This document shows, piece by piece, positions 7,679-16,600 of a DNA stretch of 37,248 nt. The DNA is from Tychonema litorale BBK16 (GTDB lineage: Bacteria; Cyanobacteriota; Cyanobacteriia; Cyanobacteriales; Microcoleaceae): positions 1 to 37,248 of the forward strand of contig NZ_JAKJHX010000034.1 of NCBI RefSeq assembly GCF_021648855.1, given 5' to 3'. Each line of letters begins with the position of its first letter. Position 1 is the stretch's first letter. The notes beneath the pieces were generated by a model. That model was not told the origin of the DNA and did not search any database. It saw nothing but the letters and a program-made list of their open reading frames with translations. A program made the position numbers and the translations under genes.

Positions 7679-8030
7679 TAGAAAAATATCTAAAAAAATT
7701 CCTAACTCCGAGCATAAGGATTGTCAACCTTAAGTCTCAAATCGATCGAGGTAATTTACGTAAGTTTACAAGATCGCGTCACTTTTTCTTGACGACAGGG
7801 CGATCGGGGTGGTTTATTTTTTATTTTTTGAGTTAAAATCAAACCAGACAAGAAGCTGTTGAGAATGTTCGGAGTTTAAACCGCAGATATGCGGGATAAG
7901 CCAACTAGAAATGTAATTGTACCGCAGATGCGGTACAATTATAAGTTATATTCCTAACTTAAAAATGAAATTTTCAGGGCTGATTGCCGTAGTTTGAGAT
8001 AAGTTTTTTGTTAAATTAGCCGGAGTTAAT
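7679..8030 (+). other. Intergenic region upstream of the NACHT gene, with hairpins
   Basis: I see no ORF here. The region is AT-rich and carries a perfect 12-bp stem (TAATTGTACCGC 7914-7925, loop AGAT, GCGGTACAATTA 7930-7941). A related small hairpin, CCGCA-GATA-TGCGG, lies just upstream (7881-7894). Both share CCGCAGAT and a GCGG right arm. GTTAAAT at 8010-8016 fits the integron core pattern GTTRRRY, 15 nt before the ATG, but such a short motif is expected by chance. Confidence 0.5.
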
Positions 8031-10430
8031 ATGCCTGCGAGTGGAAGAACTGTTTGGAAAGAGTGGGGAAGCAAACGTCTCTCAAAGTTAAAAGGAGAAG
8101 ATTTTATAGCTGAAATCAGCCCATTAATTAGGTTGTTTCACCCTGATTTGCAATCTAATAATATTTATGGAACACATTTAACTGTTTGGAGTGATAGTGA
8201 TATAACTCCATATGCAATTCAATGTCAAGGATTTGACAATTTAACTCTTGGCATCGAGCAGGCAAAGCTAGTTGAAGAGCAAATTAATCAATTTATACAA
8301 TTAGGTTTTTGTTGTGATAGATACTACGTAATCCATAACGGTTTGTCTGGCTTCGGCGGACAGCAGTTTAATGAGTTTAATAATTTAGTGAACGATTGTC
8401 TTCAGAGACTTCTTGATCTACATAGAGCAAGAGAAGTGAGGCTTCTTGATCGTTCAGTTTTTATTAAAGAAGTCAGTCAGCGATTAGAGAATATTCTTGA
8501 AGAAAGCGTTAGGAAGAAATCAGAAGAAATTAAATGTGACATCCAGTCTCGTTTGCGATTTAGCAAATACTACATTCCTGGTGTACCTCTTTTTGAGAGC
8601 CAAATACAATTTAGAAGCTTTGACCTACCAAATTTAGGAACCCCTAAAAATCTTCTTAGCAAGGATACTACTGCACATCAGGTGGTACTGAGTAGTTCCT
8701 GCAAGATAAGATGGACACTTCTGCATGGTGAACCTGGAACCGGAAAAACAACCACCGCATTGCAAGCTGCAACTCAAAAAGGAAAAACTGTTTTATTTGT
8801 TCCTTGTGAATTATTTGAATTTTATGATCTTCAGAAAGGAACAAGTATTCTACTTAACCAAATAGTTAATGTACTAGGCTTATTAGATGATTACTTTAGT
8901 GATGAAGACAAAGAAATTATTCTAAAATTTTCAGGTTCAACTCTTGCTAATATCCTAGAGCATTCAGAAGATCATGCATTGATATTTGATGGGTTAGATG
9001 AGAATAGATTTTATAGTGATCCTAATGCTGGAGGGCTAGAACGACTCAGTTCAAGGTTAGAGGATTTTGATTGCCCTGTAATTTTAACAACAAGAACTTC
9101 TCATTTTAAAGCTTCATTTGAGAGGTTTAGTCAGTCACTTGTAAATTCTCCTCAGCCATCGCATCATCGCAAAAATTCTCGTTTATTGGAATTGTCAGGA
9201 TGGCAAATTGATCAAGTCGTTCAGCTTGTAGATGACATCTTAAATGATACAGAAAATCTTACACAGAAAGAGTTAGAGAGAATTTCGCAATTTCGATGTA
9301 TTCTTGTAAACGGAGATTATTACTTATTATATAATCATCTTCCATGTAATCCATTATTTTTACAGTTTATTCTTGAGGAAGTCATTATTTCTGGAATTCG
9401 AGAATCAAACAGAATCTCTCTTATACATCATTGGGTGAGAAGTAAGATTCGCAGAGATTTAATGGTTAAAGCTCGATCTTTTATTGTGAAAAAAGAAGTT
9501 CATGAATTTGAATCCTACATCGATAAAATGCTCAGATTGATGGAATATGTAGCCAGTAAGATGATAGCGGAAACTGATGAGGGCTATGAGCTTAAAGAAT
9601 ATCTCGAATTTTCAGATATTGAAAATAGAATATTAGAAATATTTAATATTAAATCAGCTTCCCTCATAGATATCCTATTAAACTCGGCACTTACGTCTCA
9701 AGCAAATTTGTCGCGTTCTCACTACAGAAGCTCACGAGAAAGAGTGACTTTTGTATTCAAGGTTTTTCATGAATACTTTTTGGCTTGTTCTTTAGTCCGA
9801 AATTCAAAAAAATGCTTTGGCTATCCTGATTCAGTAAAAGAATTTTATTCTGAAATTAAAAAATATCTCAAACAAGATGAAGACTCTGACTTTGCAAGAT
9901 ACTTAAATAAATCTGAACATCAAAGTTGTCAAGATAATGATAATGCTAAACTCTTGTTGGAATTCATGAATAAACTAGATGGGAAGTTAGCTCAGATGTC
10001 AGATTCTTCAAAGCCCAGCAACCAGTATAATTTTAACGCTCCGATTCATGGCCCTGTAACCACAGGAGGAGAAGTCAAAGAGCTAAACTACACCTACAAC
10101 GAATATGCTCAAGATCCAAAATTTGTTCAAACATTAGATGATATTAAAAAGTCTCTTGAGAACTTGAGGCAGAATAATGCTTCTGTCTCAGACGATGAGT
10201 ACGTCGATATCATTGATGCTGAATTTGAAGATGTCAGAGTTAATGAACCTGAAAAGTGGGCAAGTTGGATGAATGTTCTTCAAGTCTTATTTTCAGGAGG
10301 TGTAGAAGCAGCGAAGGCTTTCAATCCTTGGCTTGGGATTCCAATTGAAGTTTTGAAAACAGCGTACAAGATCCATCGAGAAAAACACAAGAGTTTACCA
10401 GAATCACAATCACAGGAAATCTCTTCTTAA
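8031..10430 (+). CDS. NACHT/STAND-type P-loop ATPase, candidate antiphage immune sensor
   Basis: In this 799-aa protein residues 1-150 resemble a restriction-endonuclease-like (Mrr-type) fold, with GEDFIAEI at 22-29 and YAIQCQGF at 61-68; the usual catalytic QxK is QCQ here. A helical linker follows. The ATPase core has Walker A GEPGTGKT (233-240), Walker B LIFDGLDE (D320, D323) and TTRTSHF (sensor-like), then a helical NACHT-associated region to about 640. The tail has a Gly/Asn strand-rich segment (NFNAPIHGPVTTGGEVKELN), an acidic linker and an amphipathic end (LFSGGVEAAKAFNPWLGIPI). By family analogy it should oligomerise on sensing infection. It is AT-rich and lacks HIP1, unlike the surrounding genes, which suggests transfer. 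An attC-like site follows. Confidence 0.85.
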   Translation: MPASGRTVWKEWGSKRLSKLKGEDFIAEISPLIRLFHPDLQSNNIYGTHLTVWSDSDITPYAIQCQGFDNLTLGIEQAKLVEEQINQFIQLGFCCDRYYVIHNGLSGFGGQQFNEFNNLVNDCLQRLLDLHRAREVRLLDRSVFIKEVSQRLENILEESVRKKSEEIKCDIQSRLRFSKYYIPGVPLFESQIQFRSFDLPNLGTPKNLLSKDTTAHQVVLSSSCKIRWTLLHGEPGTGKTTTALQAATQKGKTVLFVPCELFEFYDLQKGTSILLNQIVNVLGLLDDYFSDEDKEIILKFSGSTLANILEHSEDHALIFDGLDENRFYSDPNAGGLERLSSRLEDFDCPVILTTRTSHFKASFERFSQSLVNSPQPSHHRKNSRLLELSGWQIDQVVQLVDDILNDTENLTQKELERISQFRCILVNGDYYLLYNHLPCNPLFLQFILEEVIISGIRESNRISLIHHWVRSKIRRDLMVKARSFIVKKEVHEFESYIDKMLRLMEYVASKMIAETDEGYELKEYLEFSDIENRILEIFNIKSASLIDILLNSALTSQANLSRSHYRSSRERVTFVFKVFHEYFLACSLVRNSKKCFGYPDSVKEFYSEIKKYLKQDEDSDFARYLNKSEHQSCQDNDNAKLLLEFMNKLDGKLAQMSDSSKPSNQYNFNAPIHGPVTTGGEVKELNYTYNEYAQDPKFVQTLDDIKKSLENLRQNNASVSDDEYVDIIDAEFEDVRVNEPEKWASWMNVLQVLFSGGVEAAKAFNPWLGIPIEVLKTAYKIHREKHKSLPESQSQEISS

Positions 10431-10464
10431 AAGTTAGTCACAAAGTGCAACGTGTATGCCGCAA

Positions 10465-10551
10465 TATAACAATCCGCTTGCACCCGACCGTTTAAAGTCT
10501 CTTCGTTGAGTTCGAGAGGTCGCTTACGGCGGGTGAAGCGGAACGTTAGAC
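10465..10551 (+). repeat. attC-like recombination site (candidate integron-cassette end)
   Basis: The architecture matches R''-L''-loop-L'-R': ATATAAC (10464-10470), TCCGCTT-G-CACCCG (10473-10486), a variable loop, CGGGTGAAGCGGA (10530-10542), and GTTAGAC (10545-10551), which fits GTTRRRY. The left arm has exactly one extra base (G10480), the hallmark of the extrahelical base in attC sites. It lies 34 nt after the NACHT stop in the orientation of a cassette gene. The left R box is imperfect (5 of 7 pairs). Confidence 0.5.
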
Positions 10552-10607
10552 TGCAAAAATTACCTGTGTGGACGTAACCCGGAGGTTAATCGTGAGAAGG
10601 TACTACA

Positions 10608-10640
10608 AAAAACCCGGTTTCTTCAAGAAACCGGGTTTTT
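10608..10640. terminator. Bidirectional terminator, dispersed-repeat copy 2
   Basis: AAAAA-CCCGGTTTCTT (10608-10623), one central C, then AAGAAACCGGG-TTTTT (10625-10640): an almost perfect palindrome with T-runs on both strands. It is placed between the convergent NACHT and RTX genes. It shares sequence and right flank (TATTCGATCGCCC) with the copy at 5820. Confidence 0.85.
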
Positions 10641-10670
10641 ATCTATTCGATCGCCCTAAACAACCTACAA

Positions 10671-13600
10671 TTACTTCAAAGTAGAAGTCCCACTTAAATC
10701 GCTACTTTTTGGTAGCTGAATCGGACTCGGATTCGCACTAAGCAAGAGTTCAGCTTCCTTACCAGCAGGATTAGCAGTCGGGATGATGGAACTAACACTC
10801 GCCGCTTTCAAAGGCAGAATTGGCTGAGTTTGAGCGCTAGTCAAAGAAGTCAACAAGCTCTTTGTGTCGTAGATGAGGATGTCATCGTCGGTTTCGCTAA
10901 ACGTCTTCATGGTTGGGATTGAACCGCCATTTAACAAGATGTCATTCGTGGTAGTTTTCGCAGACGTTGCTGTTGCAGTAGCTGTTGTCAATGGTTGCAG
11001 ACTTGCTGGTGCAGTAGTCGTGGCAGTTGACAGACTAATTGGTGCAGTAGTTGTTGCAGTAGCTGGATTAGTACCTGTTGTCAATGGTTGCAGACTTGCT
11101 GGTGCGGTAGTCGTGCTAGTTGACAGACTAATTGGTGCGGTAGTTGTACTGTTTGATAAAGTAATTGGTGCAGTAGTCGTGCTTTTTGGCAGAGTAATTG
11201 GTGCAGCAGTCGTGCTTAATAAGCTAGTGCTAGAACTCGTATTGACCGCACCCATAACATTGTCGCTATCCAGTGTTTCGCCAGTCAAAATATCGACAGG
11301 CGAGGGAGTATTGAAAGCTGCGGGTAGCGCGCCTCCGGGAGTGATGGAGACAAAGCGAGAACTGTCAACTGTTTTGGCTTGAGTATCTTTCAACCAAGCT
11401 AAATGTTCGCCGGTGCCTGCGATGCTGATCAAGGCATCGTTAGTGTAATTCTCGCCACCTTGAACGATTTGCAATTGGTCAAAGGTGAGGTCTTGTGTTA
11501 GTCCGAGGTAATCCCGATCGCCCTGGAAGTAGAATATATTATCTAGTCCCGAACTTGGCGCTAGTACAAATATGTCGGAACCACTGCCTCCAATCAAGGT
11601 ATCTTGACCGTTTGCACCCTTGAGCACGTTGTTTCCTTCGCCGCCGTAGAGGCTGTCATCGCCATCGTTACCGTTCAGACTATCGTTGCCACTGTTGCCG
11701 TTTAAGAAGTCGTTGCCACCACCGCCGTCGAGGGTGTCATCGCTGCTGCCGCCATCGAGACTGTCATCGCCTTCGTTGCCCAACAGGTTGTCGCTGCCGG
11801 CTTCCCCGGTTAGCAAGTCGTTGCCGCAACCGCCGTCGAGAGTGTCCTTACCAGCCCCGCCCAGCATCGTGTCGTTGTCGCATTCGCCGAACATCAAGTC
11901 GTCGCCGTTGCCTCCGCCCATGAAGTCGTTGCCGCCGCCACCCGTGAGAGTGTCGTCGCCGGAGTCGCCTGTGAGGGTGTCGTCGCCGGAGTCGCCGAAA
12001 ACCATGTCGTTACTCGCGCCGCCGTCCATCATGTCGGTTTCGTCGCCGCCGTAGAGGGTGTCTTCTCCGACTTCGCCCAAAATCGTATCTTGCCCTTGAC
12101 TGCCAAATATCAAGTCGTTGCCGGCACCTCCGAACAGTTTGTCATCGTCGATGCTGCCGTCAATTCTGTCGTTACCGGCACCTCCTAATAATTGGTCGTT
12201 GCCCGTACCGCCGAACAGTTCATCGTTGCCAGCGCCACCGTCGATGGTGTCGTAGCCGGAACCGCCGTCGATTTTGTCTTGGCCTGCTTCTCCAAAAATC
12301 AGGTCATCGTCTTCGTTGCCCCAAATATTGTCGTTGCCTGCGCCGCCGTAAACCGAGTCGTCGCCTGCTTGGGCCCAAATGTTGTCGCTGCCGTCGCCAC
12401 CGAGAATCGAGTCTGCGCCGGAACCACCATCAATGTTGTCGTCTCCGACTTGTCCGAGGAGGGTGTCGGCTGCGTCTCCGCCGTAGATTTGGTCGTTGCC
12501 ACGGCCGCCGTCGATGAAATCTCGGTCTTCGCGGCCGTAGAGTTCGTCGTCGCCGTCGTTGCCCCACAGGGTGTCATTGCCGGTGCCTGCATCGATGAAG
12601 TCGTTGTCGTCGTTACCTTCGATGCTGTCGTTGCCGGATTGACCGAATATGCGATCGTCCCCTTCACCACCTGCTAAGGTATCGTTGTTAGCGCCGCCGT
12701 CGATGTAGTCGTCGCCGCTGTTGCCGTCGGCGAAGTCGTTGCCGTCATTTCCGAAAATTCGATCGCGCCCAGCACCTCCAGTCATGCTATCGTCGTCTGC
12801 ACCGCCTTCTAAGTAGTCGTCGCCATTGTTACCAGAGAGGGTATCTTTGCCGATTTGACCGAAAAGTCGATCGCCTCCTTCGCCACCATCCAAGCTATCA
12901 TTGCCCGCTTCGCCCCACAGTTGGTCATCTCCGGTTTGTCCTAACAGGGTATCGTCGTTATCTCCACCCCACAATTGGTCGTTGTCGTCATTGCCTTCTA
13001 ACAAGTCATTGCCTTGGCGACCGTATAATTTGTCACTTCCTTCATTGCCGAAGAGAGTGTCGTTTTCGGTACCGCCGTCTACGAAATCGTCGTTAGTTCC
13101 GCCGGCTAGGGTATCATCGCCACCTTCTCCGTAGAGACTGTCGTTATTTTCGCCGCCGTCGAGTTGGTCGTTACCGGAACCGCCGAACAGGGTATCGCTG
13201 CCGGATTCTCCCAGCAAATTGTCCGCGTCGTCTCCTCCCCAAAGAGTGTCGCTATCGTCGCCACCGAACAGGGTGTCGAGGCCGGATTGACCGTAAATGC
13301 GATCGCGCCCTTCATTCCCCTGAAGCAAATCATTGCCGGAACCGCCGTCAACAATGTCATCGCCGCGATTGCCGATAACCGTATCATCACCGACTTGTCC
13401 GAACAGACTGTCGTTATTATCACCACCATCCAGGATGTCGTTACCGTCGCCGCCTTCGAGGGTGTCATTTTCCGTACCGCCGTCGAGGGAATCGTTGCCG
13501 AGTTCCCCAAACAGTCGGTCTGTTCCTGAGTTGCCTTCGAGGATGTCATCGCCACCTTCGCCGTAGAGAGTATCGCTGTCAGCTTGACCGAGAAGGGTAT

Positions 13601-16600
13601 CGTTGCCTTCGCCTGCTAAGAGTGAGTCATCGCCGGAACCACCTTCTAATAAATCGCTGCCAGCTTCGCCGAGCAGAGTATCTTTGCCGTCGCCACCGTA
13701 GAGGGAATCGTTGCCATCTCCTGCTTTGAGGCTGTCGTTACCGTTTTCGCCGTAGAGGTAGTCATTGCCAGCTTGGGCTAATAAGGTGTCATCATCTTGG
13801 CCACCCCACAGATAATCGTTGCCAACTCCGGCATCGAGAATGTCTTTGCCACTATCGCCATAGAGGGAATCGTTGCCTTCTGCTGCTAAGAGTGAGTCGT
13901 TGCCGCCTTCGCCAAACAGGTAGTCATCGCCAGCTTGGGCTAATAAGGTGTCATCATCTTGGCCACCCCAGAGATAATCGTTGCCAACTCCGGCATCGAG
14001 AATGTCTTTGCCATCGCCACCGTAGAGGGAATCGTTACCTTCGGCTGCGTCGAGACTGTCGTTACCACCTTCGCCAAATAGGTAGTCATCGCCAGCTTTA
14101 GCTAATAAGGTGTCATCGTCTTGACCACCCCAGAGGTAATCGTTACCGATTCCGGCATCGAGAATGTCTTTGCCATCGCCGCCGTAGAGACTGTCGTTAC
14201 CTTCGGCTGCATCGAGGATGTCGTTGCCACCTTCGCCAAATAGGTTGTCGTTTCCGGCTTTGCCCAATAATGTGTCATCGCCTTGGCCTCCCCAAAGTTG
14301 GTCGTTGCCAATGCCAGCATCGAGGATGTCTTTGCCGTCGCCGCCGTAGAGGTTGTCGTTACCTTCGGCTGCATCGAGGGTGTCGTCGCCGGCTTCACCG
14401 TAGAGGTTGTCGTCGCCTTCTTTGCCGAGGAGGATGTCGGCATCGTCGCCACCGTAAAGTTGGTCGTTGCCGAGGCCTGCATTCAGGGTGTCTTTGCCGG
14501 TACCGCCGTAGAGGTAGTCGTTGCCAGTTCCGGCGTCTAGGGTGTCGTCGCCGGCATCGCCTCTGAGTGTGTCGTTGCCCGCTTCGCCGATGAGGGTGTC
14601 TTTTTCGTCGCCGCCGGAGAGTTCGTCGTCGCCGAGGCCGCCGTAGATTAGGTCGGTGTCTCCTTCTCCGTAGAGTTTGTCGTTTTCGCCTTCGCCGTAG
14701 ATGGTGTCTTTGTCTGCGCCACCGTAGATGTTGTCGTCGCCAGCCCGCCCGTACAGGCTATCGTTGCCCGCATTGCCGTAGATGGTATCGTTGCCACTGC
14801 CACTGTCACTGCTGCCGTTGTCGCCGGAGACAAAATCATCGCCAGTACCGCCGTCTATGAAGTCGCTGCCGTCGCCTCCATACACAAAATCGTTGTCGGC
14901 TTCTCCGTACAGGCTGTCTTGTCCTTGGTTGCCAAAGATACTGTCGCGACCATTTCCTCCGTAAGTGCGATCGTTTCCAAATTCGCCGTATAGCTGGTCG
15001 TTACCATCGAGGCCGTAGAGGTTGTCGTCGCCTCCGCCACCAGTTAAGGTATTGGCGTTTTTGTCGCCGGTAATGTCATCGTTGAATTCTGAACCGACAA
15101 CGTTTTCGACTCCGGTAATCGCATCATTGGCACCGGAACCGTCGGTAGCTGTACCCGTTTCGAGGTTGACTTTGACACCGTTAAAATCGCGGCGGTAGCT
15201 GACAACATCTATGCCCTGGCCGCCATCAAAATTGTCATTTCCTTGATGGCCGATCAGAATGTCATTGCCTGCGAAAGCTTTGATGTCATTATCTTTGCTG
15301 TTGCCAATCAGGATGTCGTCAAATTGGGAACCGTTGATGTCTTCTAAATTTGTCAGGTCATCGGTGTTGCCAAAACCGTCTTTTGCGGCACCGGAATCGA
15401 TTTCAAAGTCGCGTTCTAAGTCGGTGTAAAAGGGGCTGGGATTGGCAGGATTGACGGCTTGGCGGGCGCGTTGGTTTTTGTTATGGTCGTAGGTTCGGCT
15501 TTCGTCGATGTTGACAATAACGCCGCTGGGAGAGTTATCGTAAATAACGCGATCGACTCCTTCACCGCCATCAATCAAATCATCGCCAGCTTCAGCTTTT
15601 AAGAAGTCATTGCCGTCACCGCCAAATAGTTCGTCGTTGCCGATGTTGCCGAAGAGAGAGTCATCGTCACCTTGACCTAAAAGTACGTCATCATCGGCAC
15701 CGCCCATTAAGAAATCTTTGCCATCGCCGCCGTCGATGAAATCTTTGCCATCTTCGCCAAACAGCGAGTCATCGCCAGCTTGTCCGTAGAGGTCATCGTC
15801 ATCGGCCCCGCCAGCTAAGATATCTTGGCCGTCGCCACCTTCTAACCAGTCGTTGTTTTCATTGCCTTGCAGGACATCGTTGCCCGCTTGTCCGTAGAGT
15901 CTGTCGTCGCCGGTGCCACCTAATAGCAAGTCTTGACCGTTGCCACCATCGATGAAGTCGTCGCCGGCGTTGCCTTGTTGGGTGTCGCTGCCATCTTGTC
16001 CGTAGAGGATGTCGTCGCCTTCGTTGCCTTGCATGAAGTCGCGGCCGCTGCCACCTTCGGCGTAGTCTTCGCCGGTGTTGCCTTGGATGATGTCGTTGCC
16101 TGCTTGGCCGTAGAGTCGATCGTCACCTGCGTCGCCAGTTAGGGTGTCATCGGCGTTACCGCCATCGAGAATGTCGTCACCGTTTCCGCCGCTGAGGATG
16201 TCTTTATCGTCGCCGCCGAAAAGTAGGTCTTGACCGTTGCCACCGCTGAGGATGTCGTTTCCTTTTTCGCCAAATAAGGTGTCTTCGCCTCCGTCACCAT
16301 TGACGATATCGTTGCCTTGACCTCCAAAAACTTTATCTTGGTCGCTACCCCCAGAGATTGTATCGTCTCCTGAACCACCTAAGATTAAATCGTTATCTGC
16401 CTCACCAAAAATTTGGTCGTTACCTTCATCTCCTGCTATGCTATCGTTGCCTTTGCCACCATAGATTAGATCGTCACCATCAGTTTCTTGTCCTGGGTTG
16501 ATGTTAGCTTCAGCAGAGATTGTGATGGCAGCGTTGATATTAGTATTAGCAGCAAGGCGAGTTGTATTAGCTTTTGCATATACATTGTTTCCGGCTACTG

